From Ophiothrix spiculata (Eukaryota; Echinodermata; Ophiuroidea; Amphilepidida; Ophiotrichidae), in NCBI GenBank assembly GCA_000969725.1, contig JXSR01S073586.1: a stretch of DNA of 21,802 bases. One strand, 5' to 3'. Below the pieces are notes generated by a model that saw nothing but the letters and a program-made list of their open reading frames with translations, ran no database searches and was not told the origin of the DNA. Position numbers and translations under genes: made by a program. This document shows positions 1 to 7,803 of the stretch, in pieces (within the stretch, counting starts at the first letter, position 1; each line of letters starts with the position of its first letter).

Positions 1-90
1 GAAGAGGAAGACATAAATTGTGAAACGGTAAAAGTATATTTTCCAAACAAAAAATACGCCTTTGCATGTACCTAACCCTCGTCTTCCTAA

Positions 91-112
91 GGGGGTGGGG
101 GGGGGGGGGGGG
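91..112 (+). repeat. Long G tract
   Basis: Five G, one T, then sixteen G in a row. On the plus strand this could form a G-quadruplex. It lies downstream of the receptor gene, on the strand opposite to it. Shorter G runs occur at 276-284, 3906-3914 and 9779-9785. Homopolymers of this length are also prone to assembly error. Confidence 0.8.
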
Positions 113-239
113 TGCTCCCCCTAACGTGTGATCGCCGATTGCACCAAAACGCAAAACAAAGCGACCCTGAGCATTTGGGTTATTGTTTTACATCCTTTGC
201 AGTCATTTTGACGGAAAAAAATCGGGAGTACCACCTAAG

Positions 240-450
240 GTAGGTTATGGTAGGCCGTTAAAGTCGGCGGGTACAGGGGGGGGGAAGATGGTTGCCACCT
301 CGAAAATTGTTAAATCGCCATTTGGAAAAATATCTGCATGCTATGGGCTTGAAACTTACAGGACATGTTAGAATTGTTGATTCCTTTATTTATTAGAAAA
401 AAACGACGAAAATCGGATATTTAGAACTTTTATAGCGATTTTTTGATAAA
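240..450. repeat. Dispersed repeat family D, copy 1
   Basis: This stretch aligns with about 20319..20480: both contain AACTTACAG, then CATGTTAGAA, then GATATTT.GAACTTT, preceded by GCCA.TTTG.AAAAATA. Copy 1 carries about 25 extra bases (near 373-397) flanked by TAGAA on each side. The family is anonymous and has no coding content. It probably forms the 3' UTR or flank of the receptor gene. Confidence 0.55.
385..394 (-). promoter_or_regulatory. Candidate polyadenylation signal of the GPCR gene
   Basis: TTTATTTATT on the plus strand reads AATAAATAAA on the minus strand, two overlapping AATAAA hexamers about 350 nt past the receptor stop. I see no other AATAAA between the stop and here, so it is the best candidate for the 3' end of the transcript. 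The position is plausible for a compact 3' UTR; use is inferred. Confidence 0.5.
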
Positions 451-744
451 GTGACCTTTTTTGCCTAAAGTATCCGGAAATACTTTGTAACGTCATACTT
501 ACGTAACGTCTCGATTGATTTTCATGATCTAGGTATCAATGGAAAGAAGAGATTCTACGCTATACTATAGTACCAAACAATATAACTTTGGGGGTCCCAA
601 TTTTAAAATCATTCACTCAGGAAGACGTGTTACAAAAATACTTAGGAAGACAAGGGTTAAAGTAATAAACAAGTTTGCCAAATTTTCTTTGTCTAGCGAA
701 CGCTAAACGGAGTTAATACCTCTTCTATAAAGTTGAGCAGGACT

Positions 745-978
745 TTACAGCATACTTTCCAACACCGTTCCATCTGTGCAAGCTGTATGGGTGGAACACA
801 CACTCTTGCTACTTGGTTTGACCATAAATTGCTTCTTTTTGAATAGCTGACAGGTAAATGCATCTTTAAAACCACGACGAAAGTTTTCATTGAAACCACA
901 ATAGATAAATGGGTTCATTGCACTATTAGCGTATCCTAGCCATAAACAAACAAAGAATGCATTCTTATCGGTTGTTAC
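745..978 (-). CDS. GPCR terminal exon: TM7, helix 8 and C-tail
   Basis: 77 codons plus TAA. The acceptor is TATACAG at 985..979 in phase 0, so the Met codon at 1014 is intronic and not a start. TM7 spans about residues 7-26 (AFFVCLWLGYANSAMNPFIY) with NPFIY at 22-26. Helix 8 follows as NENFRRGF, and TC at 42-43 supplies a possible palmitoylation cysteine. The tail is short (about 35 residues), basic at first (LFKKKQF), then Ser/Thr/Cys-rich, and ends in ESML, which fits a class I PDZ-ligand pattern (S/T-x-hydrophobic at the C-terminus). No further splice donor is needed because the frame stops normally. Confidence 0.94.
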   Translation of the reverse strand, partial: VTTDKNAFFVCLWLGYANSAMNPFIYCGFNENFRRGFKDAFTCQLFKKKQFMVKPSSKSVCSTHTACTDGTVLESML

Positions 979-3900
979 CTGTATAGAAGGAAAGAATAGA
1001 AACAAATTATTCATATACCATTTGTAAACTGCACTAAAAGGGTTTCAGAATTTACAGGACGATGGTTTATTTCAATATTTTCAAATTTTAGAATTTTAGT
1101 TAATACAAAGGTAAAAAACATTTAGGTTTTTTTGAAAATTGGAAAATAAATCTAGATTTTTTTATTTTCCTATACCATTTGGTTTAAAAGTCCAAATTTG
1201 AAGAAAAAAAAGGTTCGCTATTCCGATAATGAAATATGGTCGGCTAGTCCGAAATTTAAAAAGGTCCGCTAATCCTTATGTTCGCCAGTCTGGCAATGTA
1301 ATATGGTTCACCAGACCGAATATTGGAAAAAGATTCGCTAGTCCAAAAATGAAATAAGTTTTGCTAGTCCAAAATGAAGAACAGGTCCGCAGTCCGAAAA
1401 AACTGGGGTTGCTAATCAACAACAAAACTAATTATTTTTCGGACTAGTGGACCATTTTTTATTTTCGGACTGGTGAACCGGCTTTAATTCATTTTCGATC
1501 TAGCAAACCTTATTTCATTTTCGGACTGGCGAACCTTAGTATTAGCGAACCCTTTTTAATTTCGGACTAGCGGACCTCATTTCATTTTCGGACTATAATC
1601 CTATTTAAATTTCGGACTAGCGAACCGTCGGACTAGGGGACTGTAATCAAAAATTCTAACTCAATTTTGAAGAAGAAAAAACATTGCTCTTTCAAAATTT
1701 TAAAATAAAGGATATCGATGCACATGTTTAATTTTAGAATATAAATGGACACTTGAATCCATTAGGGGTCACACAGTGTGACCTTGACCTTGAGATAGCA
1801 AAAATTATTTTTTGGCTTTGTAGACCATTTTCAAGATTATACTTTGTATCTAGCCATAGATGTACCCGTCACTATCAAGTTTTTCAAAATGAGTTATCTA
1901 TATAATTTAGTAGCATGACGAAATACTGGTTTGGTTGGTATAATTTGTAAGTAATTTGTCAGATAAAGATTTTCATACCGTATGTGGATTCCATTCTTGA
2001 TAGAAGATGATTATATGATATGGCAACCAGCATAGTGCAAAGGTACTGACGACAATGATGAGCATTTTGATCACCTGTGAGAAAGCAAGATAAATACATG
2101 TTGTATATACTCTGTAAATCTTGAAGTGTACAAAAATCAGCCTACTAACGCACGTTAACCAATATGACTATACGGGGAAGTAAATTACTCCATATTTCTG
2201 GAATCATAACTACGTATGTTAAATATTGCTTATATTCAGTGTCCATGTATTAGTAACAAAATTAGCTTAAAATAATACCAAACTTATGAACAATTCATGT
2301 AAACATATAAATATGTAGTGATTTGGACTTAACAATCCTAACCAATCATTACTAGTCTCCTACACAATACAAAGCCACCAGTTCACAATTGTGTAGAATA
2401 AAATAGTAACGTGACAGAGTCTGATTGCTTTTTGCATACTTCAAGGTTTATAGAGTACAGAAGTAATACAACTTTCTTTAATCACCTTGTTTAGGCTTTT
2501 GCCAAGGAAACCCAACTTGGTATTTGCTCCAAGTAAGCTAAAGGAAGCTTATCTTCAAGGGATCCAATATGTTTTTCAAATTCAGTTTTGAATGCAGGAG
2601 GAAGACCGGAGTACCCGGAGAAAAACCTGCGGAACCGAGCATGGACTGTAAACCAAATGCATATAAAGCGCCGAGCGCGGGACTCGAACCAGGGACCTCG
2701 TTGGTGCAAGGCGAGGGAACTACCGCTGCGCCAACCCGCTCCCTCCATGATGTTTAATTAACCATCTTTTACAAAGTAAGGTGAATGAAAGAGCTTAATT
2801 TTCTTATTTTTTGAGTTCAAACTTATATAGAGAGATTACACAAAACCCTTAATGATAATTTTATCAAGTCCGATTTAAGTGACAGACTTGTAATTTTGGA
2901 TCTTGTCAACTTTGAACATTAAATATTCACCAAAATGAGCATCGAGTTTCTTTAGGAACACGTTTCAAGTGAAGGCATATAAGCAGCAGAGGCTTTTCTC
3001 GGCTTACAGAGTATCGTTTAAGCAGCGAATGATATACAGAGCAGATTTGAGACCGTCCATCCTAAACCAACCGTAAATGCAGCCTCTTGTTGTTATTTTC
3101 ACTTTTATAAATATTGCAACGACCATGTTAGAAGGATTAAAATGAATTTAACCCGATTTCAAGAAGTCAATTTATGGTCCGTCATAGAGTAAAATGTATA
3201 ACTGAGATAAACGCGTTCAAAAATCAGTTAGCCCTATACTTTTTGTTGATTGTCTTCAAAATATACAGATGTACTTTATATTTCCGATCATTTTCTTGAA
3301 ATGAAACTTTGCTGGTGTTTCAAAGTATGCATAATGATTGTGAATCTATCAAAAATCAATCTCGACAAATTGTGACCTTGACATGTATTTTCACCTGCAG
3401 CGCAAAATAAAGTGTATTTGTATTCACGACTCGTTTGAGATGGACGGTCACATTCGTTCATTTCATGCATAAGCCACTCACCATAGGATAAATGGCTCTT
3501 AAAACTTGATGATGCAAATTTGTGCTAAAGTGTAAACATGTTTGCTTTACATGATATCATTCATTATTCATTGAGACTAACCACGTTTATCTCATATTGC
3601 TCTTTCATGTTCAAGTACTTAAATTACTCAATATACATATGCATGGTATATACATGGGGCTTTGTTAAAGATCCTTTGAGTTTCTGTGCGTGTTCATTTA
3701 TCTACGCATCTACGAGTACTTTAACAAGGCAAACACAAGTGGATACAAGAATAGGCGTATCGGAAAAGATTGATCAATTTGAAAATCCAATTTCAATCGC
3801 TTTACATTGCTTATATAATTGCTATTCAAGCACCTGTCGATCTCAAATATCTGAATTTGTTGCTCATTTTTACCAAACAAATGTGACTCGTAATATCAAA

Positions 3901-5485
3901 AAAGTGGGGGGGGGTATTCGTCTGCATATGTGTCTGGATTTGTGGATTTGTGTGAATTCCATTCGTGACCATCCAGGCGTAAGCTATCCCTGTACAGTGT
4001 CCCGTTTCATAAATATTTGAATCAAGCGTACGTTTGATTTCAAACGAAAATTTACAGTGTACCAACCTATTTTACGCTTGATAAATCAAACGTACGCTTG
4101 ATTCAAATATTTGTGAAACGGGCCCAGTCACTTTTACATATCTGCAACGTTCATGTTATAAGGTTAAAAATGACAGTTTGATGAACTTTACCCGGCATTA
4201 ACAAGTAAAGTTATGGTCGGTCAAAAGTTTGACATCGAGAAAAAGATGAAACTGCGATAAACGAATTCAAAAACTAGTAAGCTAAAGTTTTCTTTTCTGT
4301 TGATGGTCCTTCTTATATGTCACATTCAAACATTAAGTACCAAACGTTTGTATTGAGGACCTTGCGTCAAAAATAGGTCCCTTAAAAACTATAGATTTGT
4401 TACATATTACCTTTAAAAATAAAAGAAAACATGTATTATTGATAAAACCTTTTTTGGGTATATATATTTGGGAAAGTTTGGTATCATATGAAAGGTCTAA
4501 CTATACTCTATTATGTATAAGAAACAAACTTTTCATGATTTTAATTGATGAAGTTAGGATACACGATGGATCGGGTGGCTGAGGTGACGGTTGAGGTGCG
4601 CATAGGATTCCATGCAAAACTGTAAGAAAGTTATGATTTATAAACACATGTATACTATTTTTTATAAAGGTGACCTTGAGCACGAAAAGTGGATCATGAA
4701 TTGAACCTTTAAGCTATGTTTTTCCAGAATATTATATTTTAAACATGGTTTGGGGTATCTTGAAAAAATAAAAAAACTATTGGTTTGGGGTTTCTTGAAA
4801 AAACATGGTTTGGGGTATCTTGAAAAAATCAAAAAACTATTGTCACAATCTTATATCACCAGCCTAACAGGAAAGAGTAATATGGTGCGTTAAGAGTTCA
4901 TCACTGAAACATTTCTAGATAAGTAGTCTCGCTGTGTGTGTATTTGCTGGACTCTTACCGCACCATAAGTACGCAAGAATCATTTTTCCACTAGTATTCC
5001 ATTTTCAGAATTTGAGCTTGTGGTTTTCTCTCTTAGTAATAGAATGCTGCTTACCTTCCGTCTGGCTCTTTCTTGGGCGCTTATCGTAGACTCAATATTC
5101 ACCCCAGGACCGCGTGTACTTCTTGCTCCAAGTGTAAATGCAATCCGCAGATAAGCGATCATCATGATCATAAGTGGAATAATGTACACAAGAACAAACA
5201 TTGAGAAAGAATAATATGTCTTATTTACATCTTCAATCTCGTCATTGTCATCGTCCCAAAATTCCGTACACCAACTTTGAAAGACCCCATCACCCCATAC
5301 GTGAGTGATATAACGGATATGTAAAACTAGTGGAATATTTATTACAATTGCAATAGTCCAGACAATTGCTATGACAACTCCCGCGTTCCGCTTTATCACA
5401 CGAGATTTGAGTGGATGTAAAATGGCAAAATATCTGTCTCCTGCGACAACAGTCAAAGTTAAGATGCTGACATGGACTGAAATAC
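745..5485 (-). CDS. Class A neuropeptide GPCR, 5'-partial (last three exons)
   Basis: Plasma-membrane seven-helix receptor that should couple a peptide ligand to heterotrimeric G proteins. The joined exons 5485..5055, 2074..1979 and 978..745 give 252 in-frame residues plus a split first codon. They include DRY at the end of TM3, a TM4 tryptophan, the extracellular loop 2 cysteine (SWCTEFW), TM5 with IIPLM and a tyrosine, TM6 with [9 protein letters not shown], TM7 with NPFIY, helix 8 and a TAA stop at 747..745. Introns are 2980 bp (5054..2075) and 1000 bp (1978..979), both GT..AG and phase 0; the missing upstream intron is phase 1. TM6 ([12 protein letters not shown]) and TM3 (VSILTL) resemble the beta-group peptide receptors (tachykinin, orexin, CCK, QRFP-like, trissin-like), but I cannot assign a ligand class. 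The N-terminus, TM1, TM2 and the TM3 cysteine are absent, so the gene is incomplete here, not evidently broken. Confidence 0.93.
1212..1640. repeat. Inverted array of a TTCGCTAGTCCGAAA-type unit
   Basis: About eight diverged units of the form (T/C)CGCTAGTCCGAAA plus an AT spacer run from 1212 to about 1400. From 1437 to about 1640 a similar number appear as the reverse complement (TTTCGGACTAGCGAACC). The two arms face each other around a roughly 35-bp centre, so the whole stretch could fold into a long imperfect hairpin, most stably if transcribed as part of the receptor intron. Spacers between units vary, unlike a simple satellite. Confidence 0.8.
1767..1793. promoter_or_regulatory. Palindrome plus doubled TGACCT half-sites
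   Basis: GGTCACACAGTGTGACC (1767-1783) is a perfect 8-bp palindrome around one base. It runs into TGACCTTGACCTTGA (1779-1793), which is two TGACCT nuclear-receptor half-sites back to back, or two overlapping TGACCTTGA (TCAAGGTCA) ERR/SF1-type monomer sites. It sits inside an intron and may be repeat-derived. Binding is not shown. Confidence 0.35.
1979..2074 (-). CDS. GPCR exon: TM6 and extracellular loop 3
   Basis: Exactly 32 codons in phase 0 at both ends, too short for a simple ORF search. The acceptor is CACAG at 2079..2075 and the donor ACG|GTATG is at 1981..1974. The peptide opens [20 protein letters not shown], the classic TM6 activation helix: F12 and C15-W16-L-P18 form the toggle-switch FxxCWLP motif, and YH follows as in tachykinin-like receptors. 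It ends in extracellular loop 3 with YQEWNPHT. Joining it after RARRK restores the common (R/K)RKVxKML boundary between intracellular loop 3 and TM6, which is the strongest evidence that this small exon is real. Confidence 0.95.
2490..2745 (-). mobile_element. tRNA-derived SINE
   Basis: Read on the minus strand, the head (about 2745..2665) has a Pol III A box TGGCGCAGCGG and a B box GGTTCGAGTCC, with tRNA-like spacing and a CCTCG/CGAGG anticodon-type stem. T and acceptor pairing is poor, so this is a SINE head and not a working tRNA. The body follows, with TTTTTCTCCGGGTACTCCGG at about 2632..2600, a motif I recall from other animal interspersed repeats (unverified). The 3' limit is set by the loss of recognisable repeat character and is approximate. 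It has the same orientation as the host gene and no obvious poly-A tail. Confidence 0.75.
3049..3451. mobile_element. Non-autonomous TIR element, family B copy 1
   Basis: 403-bp element ending in GAGACCGTCCAT on the left and ATGGACGGTCAC on the right, inverted copies of each other. The interior aligns over most of its length with 13195..13617, sharing GAGATAAACGCGTTCAAAA, TTTTTGTTGATTGTCTT, ATCATTTTCTTGAAATGAAA and TGACATGTATTTTCACCTG. There is no transposase, so it is a MITE. Flanks AGATTT and ATTCG hint at a short ATT-type target duplication but do not prove it. Confidence 0.75.
3965..4320. mobile_element. Family B copy 3, interrupted and 3'-truncated
   Basis: Starts with GTGACCATCCAGGC, the family B terminus. 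It is interrupted at 3999..4124 by a small palindromic MITE and resumes as CACTTTTACATA.CTGCAACG, matching the family B interior (CATGTTA.AAGG, then TTATGGTC.GTC, then GATAAACG.ATTCAAAAA, then TTCTGTTGATGGTC). Homology fades near 4320 and no right terminus was recognised. It is more diverged than copies 1 and 2. Confidence 0.6.
3999..4124. mobile_element. 126-bp palindromic MITE nested in family B
   Basis: The left arm 4001..4040 begins CCCGTTTCATAAATATTTG. It is repeated inverted at 4083..4122 with one mismatch in 40 bases, leaving a 42-bp centre. CAGT occurs on both sides (3995-3998 and 4125-4128), a likely 4-bp target duplication. It is too short to encode anything. The near-identical arms point to a young insertion. 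Confidence 0.8.
4741..4842 (+). repeat. Short tandem repeat, three copies
   Basis: TGGTTTGGGGTATCTTGAAA occurs three times (the middle copy has GGGGTTTC). The first and third copies are preceded by AAACA and followed by an AAAAACTAT spacer; the middle copy is shorter. It is intronic and close to the splice donor side of the TM3-TM5 exon. Confidence 0.85.
5055..5485 (-). CDS. GPCR exon: TM3 to intracellular loop 3
   Basis: 431 nt: two bases of a split codon plus 143 codons. The acceptor is TTTTCAG at 5492..5486 and the donor AAG|GTAAGC is at 5057..5049. By exon residue: TM3 about 1-15 ([15 protein letters not shown]), DRY 16-18, intracellular loop 2 with HPLKSR 23-28, TM4 about 34-54 with W42 and P51, extracellular loop 2 about 57-91, TM5 about 92-118 with P103 and Y111, and intracellular loop 3 from 119 ending RARRK. 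Loop 2 has C72, which should disulphide-bond to the TM3 cysteine encoded upstream, an acidic run at 77-85, and one N-glycosylation sequon (NKT, 87-89). The open frame continues past the donor into the intron, but the RARRK-to-VIKML join with the next exon shows that the splice is used. Confidence 0.95.
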
Positions 5486-6154
5486 CTGAAAATAAAACAA
5501 CAAAGAAGAAAAAAGTAGGTTAATTAGGAACATTGTTTCTGGCTAAATTTGAACAATATGGTAATCTCCCTACTTACCTTTGTGTGACAATATTTTCCAA
5601 ACTTTGATGTGTATCTTGAAATGGTTTTGTAGACATAAATATCGACATTGTGTTTGTAAATTAAATGTCCTAAGGATAGTGAAAGACAACATAAAGTCAA
5701 ATTCGTCAGGTTTTGCTATAGAAATGGTTAAACACAATAAAAAAAAACCAATTTATTTTCTTAGTTTTCTTACAAGTTGAATTTAAATACACAGGTTCTT
5801 AAACTGTTTTTTTTTTTACAAATTCCCTCTTCAGTGAAATAGAATTTATTATGATACCGATAAGGAAACGTAAAACAGATTAGAGTACACTCAGTCTGCA
5901 ACCTAAAAATGAGCATGCCGTCAAAACGGGACAAATTAGTTATCATTGATGATTCAAAATTGAACTTTATATATACGTATAAGATAACTGAGGTTTGTAT
6001 AATCCTATTGCGGAAGTCGTTTGGTGTACCACAACTTCTTACATTTTAAAACCCACGTACGGCGTTTATATTCTGGCCAAAAGATACTAATATTTACATT
6101 AAATAACTTCAACAAATTTCAACGCTTAAAGTAGGTAAATAATCATCTGTATGT
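5486..6154. other. AT-rich stretch 5' of the TM3 exon
   Basis: Holds the polypyrimidine tract and acceptor for the TM3 exon (5492..5486), and a donor-like AAAG|GTAAGT on the minus strand at 5581..5573 that I could not turn into a convincing exon. Nothing else was recognised. It is either intron or flank of the receptor, depending on where the first exons lie. Confidence 0.6.
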
Positions 6155-6159
6155 TTTTC

Positions 6160-6445
6160 ATAATGGAGTTGACTTCATTATTCTCACACCAACATCACTA
6201 TTTTGACAGTAGTTCCTTTTCCCGAATACTTTTGAACAGTAGTTATATTTTTTGTATAAAGAATAAAGATTCTTTCCTGATAAGGGTATGCTCATCATAG
6301 TGGTAGTAACGTCATTGTTCTCGCACCAAACTCCCATTGACATATGCACCGAGATTATCATAATTTTGACATGAGTTCCTTTACCCGAATAGGCTCATAA
6401 GTTTGAACAGTAGTATTTAGATTCTTTCCTGATTTTATAAGGTAC
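6160..6445 (+). repeat. Imperfect tandem duplication of about 140 bp
   Basis: Two adjacent copies (about 6172..6290 and 6310..6440) share CATT.TTCTC.CACCAA, then ATTTTGACA..AGTTCCTTT.CCCGAATA, then TTTGAACAGTAGT, then GATTCTTTCCTGAT, with indels between them. It is non-coding and abuts the MITE at 6452. Confidence 0.75.
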
Positions 6446-6451
6446 ACTATT

Positions 6452-6590
6452 GTTGTTGGATTTAATTCGTGAACGCGTACTCAGAGCCTTGTGCGTACAC
6501 GCGAACTAAAAAACCTTGAAAATATACGCTTGCGTCAGAGACCACTGCGTACTTGCTATAAATACGCGTTCACGAATTAAATCCAACAAC
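6452..6590. mobile_element. 139-bp MITE with perfect 28-bp TIRs
   Basis: GTTGTTGGATTTAATTCGTG plus eight more bases (6452..6479) recur as a perfect inverted copy at 6563..6590. The 83-bp centre is rich in GCGTAC. TAT lies close to both ends, but a clean target duplication is not resolved. The intact arms suggest a recent insertion. Confidence 0.85.
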
Positions 6591-6599
6591 TATAGTAGC

Positions 6600-7803
6600 T
6601 ATTCAGTTAATATTCTGTTAAATTGTATTTCTGTCATGATTATTCTTATTTATATCAAGAATCATCATTTCAAATGGATATTGAAATTCAGATTGCTTAA
6701 ACAGTGCTACAATAATCTGCAATTGAATCGTTTTATGTAAGTTACAAAAGAGGTTTAGAAGTGAGTTTAAGATCGAATCCCTTTTCTACAAACACCAATC
6801 CCCTTTACAACTGTCCTGGTTTATTTTGGCTCAAGTGGATTATGATGGATTTTTAGATTTCCTTTATCAAAACAAAACCGTAAATACACATTCTTGTTAA
6901 AAAAGAACGTGCATCTGATTTATTTTTTTTTTTAATTTGAATGTCATCTTGTATATTGAACAGAAAGCTGTACCTAATTTATTGTTTATGCAGCACGCAC
7001 CTTCTACACATATTCTGTGTGTTTTCTTCTTGAATCAAGGGGAGTCTTCTTTAAAGGGAAATTTTGTGTTACATTCAAATGGTTTAGACCTAAAATTACA
7101 AAATCAGATACTGGGTTTCGAGGATTGCATCCTGAGAGAGCCGCTCATTTTAAATTAGTCTGATCTTCAAAGGGATGATGATGATGATTTGAATTTCAAT
7201 ACAAGCTTACTCAAATCAAGTTATTTGTGTGAAGAACTAAGGACCTGAATACTGAAATGATTTGTCCTTTACTATCCAGACTAATACTATACGAGTTACG
7301 AGCAATCCATTGAGTACGCAATATGTTATAATCATTATTGTGACAATGAATCCTTATTGAGTTCAGATGTGACCAGCTGAACATTTCATTGTCTGATCCT
7401 AAGTATTTTGTCCTTAGATGTTCTGTCCTTACTCGCATTACTTTTATTTTCAATAATTACTAAACCATATAACCCGTTTTTGATACATATGTCTCTTTTT
7501 ACTCTGGACATCCTAAGTGGTAAAATAATTATTGCACTTCAAATCATGATAATGTCAATCATGTCATGGTCACTTATGTGAGTGTGTGCGTTACTAAGAA
7601 TGTATATTTTGTTTTGGTTGTTGTTTTTACCCGAATTTTCATTGGCAAAACCGAAAATGATAGAAACCGTAAAACGCAGGTAAAAGTGTGTTGATTTATA
7701 AAATTGTAAACAAAACTATTACCAGATCTCTTATATTGAATATTTTAATTATTTACACATGTTTTTAAGCTTTTTACCAAGCGAGTAAGGAGTCTATATG
7801 CTA
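6600..7803. other. AT-rich non-coding stretch
   Basis: Both strands show only short chance reading frames (for example 73 and 80 codons) without family motifs. No TIRs, tRNA boxes or tandem repeats stood out. A small ATG ATG ATG run at 7175..7185 is the only low-complexity feature. Confidence 0.6.

Larger units (their letters stand above)
979..1978 (-). other. GPCR intron between the TM6 and TM7 exons
   Basis: 1000-bp phase-0 intron with a GTATG donor and TATACAG acceptor. It is AT-rich and contains the inverted TTCGCTAGTCC array plus a 1740..1800 segment with a perfect palindrome and a doubled TGACCT motif. No coding potential was found in it. Confidence 0.9.
2075..5054 (-). other. GPCR intron between the TM5 and TM6 exons
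   Basis: 2980-bp phase-0 intron with a strong GTAAGC donor and CACAG acceptor. It carries, left to right, a SINE (about 2490..2745), a 403-bp TIR element (3049..3451), a broken relative of that element interrupted by a small MITE (3965..4320), and a short tandem repeat (about 4741..4842). No exon is expected inside it because the flanking protein sequence is continuous. Confidence 0.9.

Noticed and set aside
183..371. 62-codon plus-strand frame
   Set aside because: It lies in repeat family D downstream of the receptor, includes a G9 run, and shows no domain.
979..1014. In-frame Met upstream of the TM7 exon as a start
   Set aside because: It precedes a TATACAG acceptor and belongs to the intron.
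1212..1640. CRISPR-like spacing of short repeats
   Set aside because: The units are diverged, switch orientation midway and have irregular spacers; the context is eukaryotic intron.
2491..2748. 85-codon minus-strand frame
   Set aside because: It translates straight through the SINE head and body; the Pol III boxes explain the sequence better.
3538..4020. 160-codon plus-strand open frame, long for AT-rich DNA
   Set aside because: It lies antisense in the receptor intron, its last part runs through a family B end and into the palindromic MITE, it includes a G9 run, and it has no recognisable domain.
4980..5054. Extension of the TM3-TM5 exon frame beyond RARRK
   Set aside because: This is intron read-through; the splice donor at 5054 and the match to the TM6 exon show that the protein does not continue here.
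5578..5680. Possible upstream receptor exon on the minus strand ending at a perfect AAAG|GTAAGT donor, with a phase that would give ...HK-G-ISVHVS
   Set aside because: The phase fits, but the encoded peptide upstream is hydrophilic, lacks TM2 and has valine where the conserved TM3 cysteine should be; the intron would be only 92 bp. Kept only as a cryptic donor.
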